A stretch of DNA of 64,000 nt from assembly GCA_024397875.1 (NCBI GenBank), contig CP073344.1, positions 310,001 through 374,000 on the forward strand, written 5' to 3'. The notes under the pieces were generated by a model. That model ran no database searches. It was not told the DNA's origin and saw only the letters and a program-made list of their open reading frames with translations. Numbering within the stretch: position 1 is the stretch's first letter; each line of letters begins with the position of its first letter. Below are positions 44,474 to 53,473 of this stretch, one piece after another. The translations under genes and the position numbers were made by a program. This DNA comes from Amphritea atlantica (lineage in GTDB: Bacteria; Pseudomonadota; Gammaproteobacteria; Pseudomonadales; Balneatricaceae).

Positions 44474-44510
44474 GAGAGAGTGGCTAGACGTCACTGCGTG
44501 ACTTGTCTGA
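44474..44510 (+). repeat. CTAG hairpin repeat, locus D (single unit)
   Basis: GAGAGAGTGGCTAGACGTCA followed by CTGCGTGACTTGTCTGA; only the left half and one hairpin of the element. Confidence 0.8.
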
Positions 44511-44642
44511 GGCCCGATGTCCGGGAAAACAAAACAACAGCGAAAGCCTATGGCTTTTGGGGAAGTGATTAAGCTATTGGGTTGAGGATCTATTTCGTCA
44601 AGTGTACATTGTTCAAAAGTATATATTTTACAAGGATGTATT

Positions 44643-45143
44643 ATGGAAGAAGTACAAAACCCCTATACGGCACCTCAGTCAGAGCTGACAGTCGCAGCAG
44701 AAGAAAGCGTCCCCGTTGCCGCCAGCAAAATGCGGCGATTTTTAAATTACCTGATTGATATTATCCTGTTCCAGCTCGTCTTAGGTTTCTTAATTGGAAT
44801 CGTTGGAATGTTGCTTTTTGGTGATGCCGGTATGGCTTATATTGAGTCGATACCTGATTACCTGTTTGGGATATTTGTTCTCATACTGTACTACCTGGTT
44901 TTTGAAGGAGTCTTCGGTATCACTATTGGTAAACTGATCACAGGCACCCGGATAGTGAACGAGAAAGGACTTCCACCAAGTTTCGCCCAGATTCTGGGCA
45001 GAACCTTTCTCCGGATAGTTCCATTCGAACCGTTTTCATTTCTCGGTAAAACCGGCCGTGGCTGGCACGATACCGTATCGAATACCTATGTCATCTGTAT
45101 ACGGAAACCAAACACCCAAAAGACTACTGAGCAGAGTAGCTAG
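44643..45143 (+). CDS. RDD family membrane protein, 3' end in repeat DNA
   Basis: 166 residues. An N-terminal acidic stretch (NPYTAPQSEL) is followed by the RDD signature variant MRRFLNYLIDIILFQLVLG, two TM helices, and the GITIGKLITGTRIVNEKG segment typical of the domain, ending GWHDTVSNTYVI. Function of RDD proteins is mostly unknown; some are ion exchangers. The last codons GAG CAG AGT AGC TAG coincide with the start of a CTAG repeat, which supplies the stop. Alone on its transcript. Confidence 0.85.
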   Translation: MEEVQNPYTAPQSELTVAAEESVPVAASKMRRFLNYLIDIILFQLVLGFLIGIVGMLLFGDAGMAYIESIPDYLFGIFVLILYYLVFEGVFGITIGKLITGTRIVNEKGLPPSFAQILGRTFLRIVPFEPFSFLGKTGRGWHDTVSNTYVICIRKPNTQKTTEQSS

Positions 45144-45388
45144 GGCTCGAAAATAACGCGAGAGTGGCTAGAACGGAAACTGCGTTCCCTGCGAGTGGCG
45201 AGTGCTAGATAAGAGCCGAGGTCCGAAGGTCACTATGTGACTTGTCTGAAGTCAGGAAAAGCAAAAGCCTGCGGGGTTTAATCGGATATGGGTTGTATTT
45301 GTAGGAGCGACGTCCCGTCGCGATGGGGAACGTCCGCGCTTGCGACAGGCGCGAGAGTTGCTAGATGCGACTGCGTCGTTTGCTAGAT
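45131..45388 (+). repeat. CTAG hairpin and REP repeats, locus E
   Basis: It begins inside the RDD gene with GCAGAGTAGCTAG, then CTCG...CGCGAGAGTGGCTAGAACGG with GGAAAC-TGC-GTTCCC, a decayed GGTCACTATGTGACTTGTC unit, a REP GTAGGAGCGACGTCCCGTCG at 45301, and a final GCGAC-TGC-GTCG unit ending TTTGCTAG. Confidence 0.83.
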
Positions 45389-45600
45389 GTGAAATTCAGA
45401 GAGGTTGCCCGGATATGCTTCAATAATCAGCCCGTGCTTTGTTGTTTTTGTGGGAGGTGTACTGGCATATCCTTTGGATTCAATGGCTTAAGCTCGGGTG
45501 TTGCTACGGGACTTGTCAGCCGTTCGATGCCAGTAGAAGTAAAAGACCATAGTTTTTGTGGATTTTCTTCATGACAGGGGTTGAGTCGAAGGCTGCCACG

Positions 45601-45838
45601 GGGTACATTCGGGAAGTAACGTATCAGTTCGTTACCAGATTGCGACAGTAATCATGCAGTTGGTCATGAAGACCCGGGGAATGAGACGCACAGCGTCTTA
45701 CTGAAATGGATGTAATATGGATACCTCTTTTAATCGCTGTTGTTCGTGGCTCGTAGTTCGTCGCTCGAAAGCGTCTGCACCTTATCTATTTAGTTTTAAA
45801 GGCACCTGGTCATGATGGATATGATCGGGGACTTTGTT
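45601..45838 (+). repeat. Direct repeat D1 (about 230 bp, imperfect, matches D2)
   Basis: Shared blocks with 47961-48187 include TTCGTTACCAGATTGCGACA, AATCATGCAG, GACCCGGGGA, TGAAATGGATGTAA, TGTTGTTCGTGGCTCG, ATCTATTTAG and TGGTCATGATGGAT. The duplication covers the promoter region and the first codons of the gene at 48161. Confidence 0.8.
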
Positions 45839-45961
45839 TGTCATCCCGCTGAAATCAATGTGCAAGACCCGCAACTCAGCCGCAGCCAGTGGCAGAAAGC
45901 ATTAAATGCCGTTTCAGAAAAACCCTTAGACACTTCAGGTACCCGCTCAGTGGGCCTGTAA
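45812..45961 (+). pseudogene. Truncated relative of the downstream membrane-protein gene
   Basis: A 49-codon frame (MMDMIGDFVCHPAEINVQD). Its first about 20 residues align with the start of the protein at 48161 (MMDLIEGFVRNLSEGNLQE), then the sequence diverges and ends early. With the duplicated leader in front, it looks like a remnant of a duplicated gene. A short functional peptide is not excluded. Confidence 0.55.
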
Positions 45962-46078
45962 AACTGAAGTGCTATAGGTGATGCTGGCTAAGGCCATAGA
46001 GGGTGGTCAGGTGATAAATCTCTCATGAAAAATGAATTAATAATTAAATATTTTCCAGTAAACTTTCAAGGAAAGAAA

Positions 46079-46783
46079 ATGAAAAGTTTTCGTAATAAAA
46101 TCAAGTATGTAGTTGGAATTTTTTCTATCTTGTTTCTATCGGGTTGTGCCATGTCACCCCCACAACCTGAGGTCTCTTTAAATACCGATGTTTTGTCTCG
46201 AGATGACATTAAAATAGGTATTTACTATGAAGCCCCTGAAGATAAGGCGACGACTCACATTTGGGGCGCAAACTGCCTTTTATGCTACGCATTCGCTTCT
46301 GCATTAACCAGTGGGTTAGATTCGCATCTTGAAAGCACTATCTCGACTGATGAACTGGACGCGATTAAAGACCTGGTTCACTCTCAATACTCATCCCGTT
46401 TTGCAAATGTGAAGCTGGTTCAGCTTTCTACCCCTCTGGACGATTTTAAAGATTTCGATGACCAACTGGGATTTGCAGATAAAGACTTAAGGGACGTTAA
46501 AAGTGAGCTAGATATTGATGTACTTGTGGTGGTTCAACTATGGAGCCACGGAGCCTACCGCAGCTTTAGTGATTACGTCCCAAATGGCGACCCTAAAGGT
46601 CACCTTGCAGGTCTGCTCTATTCTGTAGATCTTAATACCAACGCATATCTTCAGTATTTGAGTATTAACGAAAGAGTACAGCCAGGGGGCCCATGGGATG
46701 AGCCACCAAGCTACCCAAATGTGACCACTGCTTATTACCAGGCGGTAGAAAACGTTAAGGCAAAAATTGCTAAATCATTCTGA
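46079..46783 (+). CDS. Lipoprotein of unknown function
   Basis: 234 residues from ATG 46079, close after AAGGAAAG; a longer frame from 46025 is less likely. Signal with lipobox LSGC. The mature part has a hydrophobic WGANCLLCYAFASALTSGL patch with two Cys and a C-terminal SYPNVTTAYYQAVENVKAKI helix. The central LDIDVLVVVQLWSHG strand suggests an alpha/beta domain. No family recognised. It is followed 19 nt later by a second lipoprotein gene and the two are flanked by direct repeats D1 and D2. Confidence 0.75.
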   Translation: MKSFRNKIKYVVGIFSILFLSGCAMSPPQPEVSLNTDVLSRDDIKIGIYYEAPEDKATTHIWGANCLLCYAFASALTSGLDSHLESTISTDELDAIKDLVHSQYSSRFANVKLVQLSTPLDDFKDFDDQLGFADKDLRDVKSELDIDVLVVVQLWSHGAYRSFSDYVPNGDPKGHLAGLLYSVDLNTNAYLQYLSINERVQPGGPWDEPPSYPNVTTAYYQAVENVKAKIAKSF

Positions 46784-46802
46784 AAAAGGGTGAGAATCGG
46801 GA

Positions 46803-47702
46803 ATGCGAGCGTTAATAGCGGCGTTAATATTCATCACGTTGGCAGGGTGCGTTAGCGCACCCTATCGGGATGATTATACGACCCACGTAAATACCAGATC
46901 TGAGTATTATGCTGGAAAAGATCTTAAATTCGTTCTGGCAGAAGGTTCATTAGTCGATATACGTGGAATTTATTCTAAAGATAATACGAGCTCGTCATCT
47001 CCAATGATGTATCAGGGAGGTGCCGGTCTTGCCGGGCTTCTGGCTCAAATTGGAACGCATGCATCACTTATAAACTCACAAAGAAACAAAAAACTCGCGG
47101 CCGCTCAGGAAGCAGCCAACGGTGACATAGCCACGCTGATCAGCTTAGCAGAGGGAATCGATCTGTTAGCCTTGCTCGAGCAAACGGATTCCGGGCTGAT
47201 TAGCCCGGTTGAAGCCGGCGCTGCTGCGACAGACGTTAATATCAAACCCATCTTCTTTGCTTCCCGTGCAATGGATCAGATTTCTCTAAACACCATTGTC
47301 TGGGTTGACGCTGAAGGTAGTTCTGAAGGTGATGAGCCGACCTATCAGAATCTCATTCAGGTGTTCAGCCCGAAACTCAGTACCCAACAAAGCGAGCGTT
47401 TAGCGAACGGAGATAAACAGCTGTTATCCAGTCTCATCTCTTCGCTACTGGATACCTCACTGAAGATCGCTAAGGCTGATCTAACCGGTCAGTATGCAAG
47501 CGTTAATGCTCCGGATAAGACCTATTTAGTCGAAAAGCATTTTGGAGCAAAGGTCGTGAGGGGGGCTGTTGTCGACCATACATGCGGGTATGACGTGATA
47601 CGTGATATTCGTTTATGGTTTGTAGCCCACTCGAGACAGGCGCCTGTTACGAATGCCACTACAGAAACAGCGTGTGCTCGCACACAGCATGAGAGTGGCT
47701 AG
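46803..47702 (+). CDS. Lipoprotein of unknown function, 3' end in repeat DNA
   Basis: 299 residues with lipobox LAGC (Cys16). The mature part includes a Gly-rich segment PMMYQGGAGLAGLLAQIGTH, an Ala-rich helix and a beta-rich second half; a DHTCGYDV Cys near the end. No family seen. The end reads ACARTQHESG-stop, encoded by CTCGCACACAG...GAGAGTGGCTAG, i.e. by the dispersed repeat, in the same phase as in the PAS-GGDEF gene at 39.2 kb. Likely co-transcribed with the preceding lipoprotein. Confidence 0.75.
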   Translation: MRALIAALIFITLAGCVSAPYRDDYTTHVNTRSEYYAGKDLKFVLAEGSLVDIRGIYSKDNTSSSSPMMYQGGAGLAGLLAQIGTHASLINSQRNKKLAAAQEAANGDIATLISLAEGIDLLALLEQTDSGLISPVEAGAAATDVNIKPIFFASRAMDQISLNTIVWVDAEGSSEGDEPTYQNLIQVFSPKLSTQQSERLANGDKQLLSSLISSLLDTSLKIAKADLTGQYASVNAPDKTYLVEKHFGAKVVRGAVVDHTCGYDVIRDIRLWFVAHSRQAPVTNATTETACARTQHESG

Positions 47703-47870
47703 AACGGAAACTGCGTTTCCTGCTAGTGGTTAGACGCGACTGCGTCGCTTGCCAGGGCTCGCAAAGAACGCGAGAGTTGCTAGAACGGAAACTGCGTTTC
47801 CTGCTAGTGGTTAGACGCGACTGCGTCGCTTGCTAGAAACAGCCGAAGTCTGAACGTTGCTGCGTGACTT
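47676..47870 (+). repeat. CTAG hairpin repeat, locus F (two 81 bp tandem units)
   Basis: Each unit: CTCGC..GAG, AGTGGCTAGAA or AGTTGCTAGAA, GGAAAC-TGC-GTTTCC (47706-47720 in unit 1), TGCTAGTGGTTAGA, GCGAC-TGC-GTCGC, TTGC. The units start near 47678 and 47758. A decayed third hairpin (GTTGC TGC GTGAC) follows near 47855. The first unit contains the stop codon of the lipoprotein gene. Confidence 0.88.
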
Positions 47871-47960
47871 GCGCGTTGTTCGAAGAAACGGCAGTCGTGC
47901 CCGTTTTGGGGGGCGGGGAGTGGTTTTGTTGTCTTTGGGCTTGAGCGGAGTGCTGTCTGG

Positions 47961-48187
47961 GAGTACATTCAGGTAACAACCTATTAGTTCGTTACCAGAT
48001 TGCGACAGCAATCATGCAGACCCGGGGACCGGAGGCGCAACGCGTCTCATTGAAATGGATGTAACATGGATGCTTTGTTTAAGAGCCGTTGTTCGTGGCT
48101 CGTCGCTGGTTGCCCGAAAGAGCCCGTACCTCATCTATTTAGAATTAAAGGCGCTTGGTCATGATGGATTTGATCGAGGGTTTTGTA
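47961..48187 (+). repeat. Direct repeat D2 (about 230 bp, matches D1)
   Basis: Second copy of the 45.6 kb segment, leading into the intact gene at 48161. It lies 2.36 kb from D1; the two lipoprotein genes are between them. Confidence 0.8.
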
Positions 48188-48808
48188 CGTAATCTATCTG
48201 AAGGCAATCTCCAAGAGACCGTTATAGTCGGTACACTGCTTTTCGTTCCCCTGTTTCGGTTAATCTATAAGCTGGTTCTCGAGATTAAAGAGCGAAAGAA
48301 TAACGACCTGAAGGGGGCGTTGGAGATCGAAGGCCTTTCAGAAGATGTCCGTTTTGTTATCCATGAAAGCCTGAATCGTACCTACTTTTACCGCGCAACT
48401 GGTATCACCTCCGACCATTATATACGCTCAAAAATCAGGCAGTTTCTGGAAACAACCAAAGGTGACATCACGCTCTTTGGTATTAAACGAGTCAGTGAAT
48501 ATATCCAGATTGAAGATGAAAAACTGGTTATAAAATATGGTCGTTTTGAAGTCTTTAACTACTACTGGAATATGGTATTCAGCGCAGTACTCGCTGTCTT
48601 TTGTGTTGTTGCTATTGTCCTAGTCGTTGCTGCATGGGGAATGGACAAAGAAGGAACGTTACTTTTGGCCATCGAAGCTCCAGTTATGCTACTACTGGCT
48701 ATCCACTCGGTCTGGAAAGCCAGTAATTTCTATATAGCCAGTAAGATAATAAAACCCGCTTTTGAACGATTCGAAAATGAAGCAGTAAAACCGGCTAAAG
48801 TCGGTTGA
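48161..48808 (+). CDS. Membrane protein of unknown function
   Basis: 215 residues from ATG 48161 (or the next ATG). One N-terminal TM helix (VIVGTLLFVPLFRLIYKLV), a cytoplasmic-looking middle (EDVRFVIHESLNRTYFYRATG), then two close helices (VFSAVLAVFCVVAIVLVVAA, TLLLAIEAPVMLLLAIHSV) and a basic tail. No family recognised. Its leader and first about 20 codons are duplicated 2.4 kb upstream. Confidence 0.72.
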   Translation: MMDLIEGFVRNLSEGNLQETVIVGTLLFVPLFRLIYKLVLEIKERKNNDLKGALEIEGLSEDVRFVIHESLNRTYFYRATGITSDHYIRSKIRQFLETTKGDITLFGIKRVSEYIQIEDEKLVIKYGRFEVFNYYWNMVFSAVLAVFCVVAIVLVVAAWGMDKEGTLLLAIEAPVMLLLAIHSVWKASNFYIASKIIKPAFERFENEAVKPAKVG

Positions 48809-48905
48809 TAGTCTAATGAATACTGCATGTGTTGCTCATGTAGGTTGTAGGCATTCTTCAGTCCCTAATTGGCTAAAAAAATGATGTAGATAGGCGCTTG
48901 CGGAA

Positions 48906-49508
48906 ATGAAATTTTTTGTTACTTTTTGTTTGATGTTTTTTTCTATCCATGTAGAGGCCAGTCGCTGTGATAACTATATAAAAAGAGCTTCAGATGATAA
49001 AGCTTTTGCAGTTACTCTTTACTTTGCTGGTATATGTCTTAAGAAAGTGGATAACATGAAAGCTAATATATTCTTTTTAAAATCCTATGAAAAGGGCAAT
49101 GAGGATGCCGGAAGAGAGCTTGTTATGAGTTATTTAACTAATGACAATGAGAAAAAATGGGTTGAAGCAAAACACATTATAAAGACTATAGATCCAGATG
49201 ATAGGGTAGGCTACTTTTGGGAGGCGTTCTCTATAATGATGACAGCAAATAACTCAAAAGACCTGGAAGAAAGCATAGTATTCTATAAAAAATCATTTGA
49301 AAGAGGTTTCAAATATTCCTCCTTTTTTATAATGACTTATTATTGCCAAATAGAAGACAAAGAAGGCTGTAATAAGTGGAAGCATGAGCTTGAGTTGGCA
49401 ACAAGAGTCGATGGCAATTCACCGGAGAGTGTAATCTCGAAAATGAAACTATCTAATCCTCTTTATATTCGAGGGGAAGATAAGATAACTTCAATTTTAA
49501 TGCGATAG
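48906..49508 (+). CDS. AT-rich secreted Sel1/TPR-like protein
   Basis: 200 residues with a short signal (FFVTFCLMFFSIHVEASRC). The mature part is helical with Sel1-like hints (YFAGICLKKVDNMKANIFFL, SIVFYKKSFERGFKYSSFF) and five Cys. Codon use is strongly A/T-ending (many AAA, ATA, TTT), unlike the neighbours, which suggests recent acquisition. No family match claimed. It is the last gene of the lineage-specific block before valS. Confidence 0.7.
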   Translation: MKFFVTFCLMFFSIHVEASRCDNYIKRASDDKAFAVTLYFAGICLKKVDNMKANIFFLKSYEKGNEDAGRELVMSYLTNDNEKKWVEAKHIIKTIDPDDRVGYFWEAFSIMMTANNSKDLEESIVFYKKSFERGFKYSSFFIMTYYCQIEDKEGCNKWKHELELATRVDGNSPESVISKMKLSNPLYIRGEDKITSILMR

Positions 49509-49613
49509 TGCAGAGTCATATTTGCTTTTCGAGATCAAGGTTGCAGAGTTATTATCCAAAGGATAAACAAGACTGATTCATTATTCGTATGAATCCAGCT
49601 TGTTCCTGTCATT

Positions 49614-49692
49614 CTCGGTGCTCTCTGTGTTCTTAGCATGCCTTTGGGTACTGCGGTAAAACTTAAAAGTTATCACCACAGAGATCACTGAG
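49614..49692. repeat. Inverted repeat with CTCTGTG arms
   Basis: CTCGGTGCTCTCTGTG (49614-49629) and CACAGAGATCACTGAG (49677-49692) pair at 14 of 16 positions. The right arm continues TTCACAGAGAAG. This CTCAGTGATCTCTGTG-type sequence is a commonly seen intergenic repeat in many bacteria. Confidence 0.6.
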
Positions 49693-49817
49693 TTCACAGA
49701 GAAGAAACTTTGCTTGAATCGTTTGAGCAATTACTGTTAGGTACCCAAAGGGCATTCAATCGCTGTGAGGGCACAGCTCCTACAGTTTTGATACCTATTG
49801 CCGTTGCCCATAACGAA

Positions 49818-49846
49818 AAAAGCCCAGCATCACTGCCGGGCTTTTT
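49818..49846. terminator. Rho-independent terminator before the valS 3' end
   Basis: AAAGCCC, GCA, loop TCAC, TGC, GGGCTTTTT with one mismatch. It has A and T tracts on both sides, so it may serve both strands. It lies 72 nt beyond the valS stop. Confidence 0.8.
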
Positions 49847-49853
49847 GATTTTT

Positions 49854-49915
49854 CTAGCTACTAGCAAGCGGCGGAGCCACGTCTAGCGAGGAGCGAAGCG
49901 ACGTTCTAGCCACTG
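49854..49915 (-). repeat. CTAG hairpin repeat, locus G
   Basis: Read on the reverse strand it begins right after the valS TAG: CAACAGTGGCTAGAACGTCG, then hairpins and TTGCTAGTAGCTAG. Stems include GTCGC-TTC-GCTCC (decayed) and GTGGC-TCC-GCCGC. Confidence 0.83.
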
Positions 49916-49918
49916 TTG

Positions 49919-52780
49919 CTAAAGCGCCTCTATCTTCGAGTACTGCTCACTCAATTGCCCCAGCGATGCCCGGAACTCTTCAAGCTTAGCGCGCTCTTTA
50001 GCAACAACCGCCTCCGGCGCATTAGCCACAAATTTGTCGTTGCTCAGTTTGCCTGCCAGACGTCCGGCTTCTTTCTCCAGCTTGTCCATCTCTTTCTTCA
50101 GACGGGCCAGTTCAGCGTCTTTGTCGATCAGGCCGGCCATCGGCACCAGTACCTGCATATCGCCAACCAGCTGTACCGCGGACATTGGCTCTTCATCGCC
50201 CGGATTGAGCCAGGTGACGGAAGCCAGCGAGGCGAGTTTGGCGAGGAATGCCTGGTTGGCTTCGAGACGGGTTTTATCGTCGGCGCTGCCGTTTTTGATC
50301 AGGATATCCAGCCCTTTGGCGGGTGAGATGCCCATCTCGCCACGGATGTTACGTACTCCGGTGATGACACCCTTGAGCCAGTTAATATCGGCTTCGGCGG
50401 CGGCATCATGGCGGGTTTCATTGGCAACAGGGTAGGGTTGCAGCATGATGGTCTCACCCTCGACACCGGCGAGGTCTTTAATGGACTGCCAGATCTCTTC
50501 GGTGATGTAGGGCATGATCGGGTGGGTCAGACGAAGAATCACTTCCAGCACCCGTACCAGAGTGCGGCGGGTGCCGCGCTTGGCGGCGGCAGAAGCGTTC
50601 TCGTCCCACAATACCGGTTTGGACAGCTCCAGATACCAGCCGCAGTACTCGTTCCAGATGAAGTCATACAGGGCCTGAGAGGCGAGGTCGAAACGGTATT
50701 CGTCCAGATGCTTAGTGACCTGCGCTTCAACTTTCTGCAGCTCGCTGGCGATCCAGCGGTCGGCCAGAGACAGTTCAATTTCGCTCTCTGCTGAGAGCTG
50801 ACCGCAGTCTTCGCCCTCGGTGTTCATCTGCACATAACGGGCAGCGTTCCAGAGTTTGTTACAGAAGTTGCGGTAACCCTCCAGACGCTTCACATCCCAG
50901 TTGATGTCACGGCCGGTGGAGGCCAGTGCCGCCAGGGTGAAACGCATTGCGTCGGTACCGTGTGAGGCAATCCCTTCCGGGAACTGCTTTTCGGTCCGCT
51001 TGGCTATTTTCTCGGCCAGTTGCGGCTGCATCATGTTGCCGGTACGTTTTTCCAGCAGATCCGGCAGGCTGATACCGTCGATCATATCCAGCGGATCGAG
51101 CACGTTACCCTTGGACTTGGACATCTTGTCGCCGTTCTCGTCACGGATCAGACCGGTGACATAAACGGTTTTGAATGGTACCTGTGGTTTGCCCTCATCA
51201 TCTTTGATCAGGTGCATAGTCATCATCATCATCCGGGCAACCCAGAAGAAGATGATATCGAAACCGGTCACCAGCACGTCGGTGGGGTGGAACGTCTGCA
51301 GGCGTTCGGTGTTTTCCGGCCAGCCCAGGGTGCCGAAGGTCCACAGGCCAGAGCTGAACCAGGTGTCCAGTACGTCATCGTCCTGACGCAGCTCGGTTTG
51401 CAGGTCCAGACCGTATTTTTCCCGGGCGGCATCGGCATCTTTGGCCACGTAAACGTTGCCTTCATTGTCGTAGAACGCCGGAATCCGGTGGCCCCACCAC
51501 AGCTGACGGGAGATACACCAGTCCTGAATGTCACGCATCCAGGCGAAGAACATGTTTTCGTACTGCTTAGGCACGAACTTGATATCGCCGTTCTCAACCG
51601 CTTCAATGGCGGGGCCAGAGAGGGTCTTGGCATCGGCAAACCACTGATCGGTCAGCATCGGCTCGATGACCACGCCGCCCCGGTCACCGTAGGGGATGGT
51701 CATGGCGTTTTCTTCGATCTTCACCAATAGACCGGCGGCTTCCATATCGGCGACGATCTCACGGCGGGCGGCGAAGCGCTCCATGCCGTGATATTTTTCC
51801 GGCAGGGTCTTGTCGATCGTGTGGTTTTCGCTGCCATCGGTGTTGAAGGTCTCTGCCGCGTCACGGATATCACCGTTGAGGGTGAGGATGTTGATCATCG
51901 GCAGGTTGCAGCGTTTGCCGACTTCATTATCGTTGAAGTCGTGGGCCGGGGTGATTTTCACACAGCCGGTCCCTTTTTCCATATCGGCATGTTCATCGCC
52001 GACAATGGGAATGCGACGGTTAACCAGCGGCAGGATAATCTCCTTGCCGATCAGGTCTTTATAACGCTCATCGTCCGGGTTAACCGCCACGCCGGTATCA
52101 CCCAGCATGGTTTCCGGACGGGTGGTACCGACCACCAGATAGTCTTCACCGGCGGCGGTTTTAACACCGTCGGCCAGCGGATAGCGCAGATACCACATCT
52201 TGCCTTTGACTTCGCGGTTTTCCACTTCCAGATCGGAGATCGCCGTGTGCAGCTTAGGGTCCCAGTTGACCAGACGCTTGCCGCGGTAGATCAGGCCTTC
52301 GTCATACAGACGGATAAACACTTCCTGCACGGCGTTGTAAAAACCGGAGTCCATGGTGAAACGTTCCGTCGGCCAGTCAACCGAGTCGCCCAGGCGGCGC
52401 ATCTGGTTGGTGATCATGCCACCGGATTCGCCTTTCCACTCCCAGATCTTTTCGATAAAGGCATCGCGGCCGAGATCGTGACGGGTTTTCTGCTCTTCGG
52501 CGGCCAGCTTGCGCTCGACCACCATCTGCGTGGCGATACCAGCATGGTCGGTACCGACCTGCCACAGGGTGTTCTTACCCTTCATCCGCTGATAGCGGAT
52601 CAGAGCATCCATGATGGTGTGCTGGAAAGCATGACCCATATGCAGGCTGCCGGTGACGTTCGGCGGCGGGATCATAATGCTGTAGGCATCGCCTTCACCG
52701 GAGGGGGCAAAGTAACCTTTCTCTTCCCAGGTTTTGTACCAGGATTTCTCGATCTCGTGCGGCTGGTAAGTGGTATCCAT
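49919..52780 (-). CDS. valS: Valine--tRNA ligase
   Basis: 953 residues, full length. HIGH motif in [15 protein letters not shown] near residue 40, a large editing domain ([20 protein letters not shown]), KMSKS in [17 protein letters not shown] near 560, an anticodon-binding helical domain and the C-terminal coiled-coil arm ([18 protein letters not shown]). It charges tRNA-Val in the cytoplasm. It is normally directly downstream of holC; here 1.5 kb of repeats and a four-helix-bundle gene separate them. Confidence 0.98.
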   Translation of the reverse strand: MDTTYQPHEIEKSWYKTWEEKGYFAPSGEGDAYSIMIPPPNVTGSLHMGHAFQHTIMDALIRYQRMKGKNTLWQVGTDHAGIATQMVVERKLAAEEQKTRHDLGRDAFIEKIWEWKGESGGMITNQMRRLGDSVDWPTERFTMDSGFYNAVQEVFIRLYDEGLIYRGKRLVNWDPKLHTAISDLEVENREVKGKMWYLRYPLADGVKTAAGEDYLVVGTTRPETMLGDTGVAVNPDDERYKDLIGKEIILPLVNRRIPIVGDEHADMEKGTGCVKITPAHDFNDNEVGKRCNLPMINILTLNGDIRDAAETFNTDGSENHTIDKTLPEKYHGMERFAARREIVADMEAAGLLVKIEENAMTIPYGDRGGVVIEPMLTDQWFADAKTLSGPAIEAVENGDIKFVPKQYENMFFAWMRDIQDWCISRQLWWGHRIPAFYDNEGNVYVAKDADAAREKYGLDLQTELRQDDDVLDTWFSSGLWTFGTLGWPENTERLQTFHPTDVLVTGFDIIFFWVARMMMMTMHLIKDDEGKPQVPFKTVYVTGLIRDENGDKMSKSKGNVLDPLDMIDGISLPDLLEKRTGNMMQPQLAEKIAKRTEKQFPEGIASHGTDAMRFTLAALASTGRDINWDVKRLEGYRNFCNKLWNAARYVQMNTEGEDCGQLSAESEIELSLADRWIASELQKVEAQVTKHLDEYRFDLASQALYDFIWNEYCGWYLELSKPVLWDENASAAAKRGTRRTLVRVLEVILRLTHPIMPYITEEIWQSIKDLAGVEGETIMLQPYPVANETRHDAAAEADINWLKGVITGVRNIRGEMGISPAKGLDILIKNGSADDKTRLEANQAFLAKLASLASVTWLNPGDEEPMSAVQLVGDMQVLVPMAGLIDKDAELARLKKEMDKLEKEAGRLAGKLSNDKFVANAPEAVVAKERAKLEEFRASLGQLSEQYSKIEAL

Positions 52781-52851
52781 TAAATGACCGTGCTCTCAAG
52801 GCTTGAATTAGTGCAAAAAAATAGTCGGATATTATAGCGCCGGGGGGCTTA

Positions 52852-52913
52852 AGTAGCTAGAACGGAAACTTCGTTTCCTGCTAGGAGTTAGACGTGACTG
52901 CGTCGCTTGCTAG
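52852..52913 (+). repeat. CTAG hairpin repeat, locus H1
   Basis: AGTAGCTAGAAC, GGAAAC-TTC-GTTTCC (52864-52878), TGCTAGGAGTTAGA, GTGAC-TGC-GTCGC (one mismatch), TTGCTAG. It lies about 70 nt upstream of valS and is paired with an inverted copy about 50 nt away. Confidence 0.86.
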
Positions 52914-52965
52914 GAAAAGCTAAGATCAAGAGAAGAATATTGATTCTAGCGGACTAAAATGCTTT

Positions 52966-53026
52966 TTCTAGCTCCTGGCAAGCGACGAAGGAGCGTCTAG
53001 CAAGTCACGCAGTGACGTCTAGCCAC
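52966..53026 (-). repeat. CTAG hairpin repeat, locus H2 (inverted to H1)
   Basis: Reverse strand: AGTGGCTAGAC, GTCAC-TGC-GTGAC, TTGCTAGACGCTCC, TTCGTCGCTTGCCAGGAGCTAG. It forms the right arm of an inverted pair with H1. Confidence 0.86.
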
Positions 53027-53117
53027 TTTCCCCTTCGAAGTGATGAATTACTAATTATCGCCTAGGGGCTGGTTGAACTACACTTTCATGGCTAAATGAC
53101 AGACAAAAGGAATTGTT

Positions 53118-53459
53118 ATGAGTTATGAAGATCTGGACGTATGGAAGCGTGCCTGCCGTTTGAGTTGTGAAATTTATACTGTGCTGAGTCGCTGCCGGGA
53201 TTTTGGTTTCAGGGATCAGATCACCCGCAGTGGTTTGTCTATTCCGAGTAATATAGCCGAGGGGTTTGAGCGCGGTTCAGTAAAGGAAAAGCGCCAGTTT
53301 CTTTATTATGCCAAGGGTTCGCTGGCTGAGCTGAAAACACAGGTGTTTATCGGTCAGCGAATAGGCTATATCCACACGCAGACAGGCAGTGACTGGCGTC
53401 AGGAGCTGGATGAGATTCAAAAGATGCTGGCGGCACTGATTCAATCAACGGAGCCCTGA
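53118..53459 (+). CDS. Four-helix-bundle protein (23S rRNA intervening-protein family)
   Basis: 113 residues. It matches the S23/IVP family: YEDLDVWKRACRLSCEIYTV, the signature FGFRDQITRSGLSIPSNIAEGFERGS, and FLYYAKGSLAELKTQVFIG. Such proteins are encoded within 23S rRNA intervening sequences or free-standing; the fold is shared with the Avd protein of diversity-generating retroelements. No rRNA or retroelement is here. It has its own AAAGGA site and lies between two blocks of CTAG repeats, interrupting the holC-valS order. Confidence 0.9.
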   Translation: MSYEDLDVWKRACRLSCEIYTVLSRCRDFGFRDQITRSGLSIPSNIAEGFERGSVKEKRQFLYYAKGSLAELKTQVFIGQRIGYIHTQTGSDWRQELDEIQKMLAALIQSTEP

Positions 53460-53473
53460 GCGCTGTTGCTTTT

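Noticed and set aside
45365..45574. Forward frame of 69 codons beginning in repeat locus E
   Set aside because: Its first codons are repeat hairpin DNA and the rest contains a decayed REP; no ribosome site.
45601..48187. Insertion sequence or composite transposon bounded by D1 and D2
   Set aside because: No transposase gene, no terminal inverted repeats and no target duplication seen; D1 and D2 include gene starts instead.
51788..52783. Long forward frame of 331 codons opposite valS
   Set aside because: It is the antisense shadow of the GC-rich valS gene; composition (His, Val and Phe rich) is typical of such shadows.
53118..53459. Avd protein of a diversity-generating retroelement
   Set aside because: Same fold, but no reverse transcriptase, template repeat or variable-repeat gene is nearby, and the DQITRSGLSIPSNIAEG signature is that of S23/IVP proteins.
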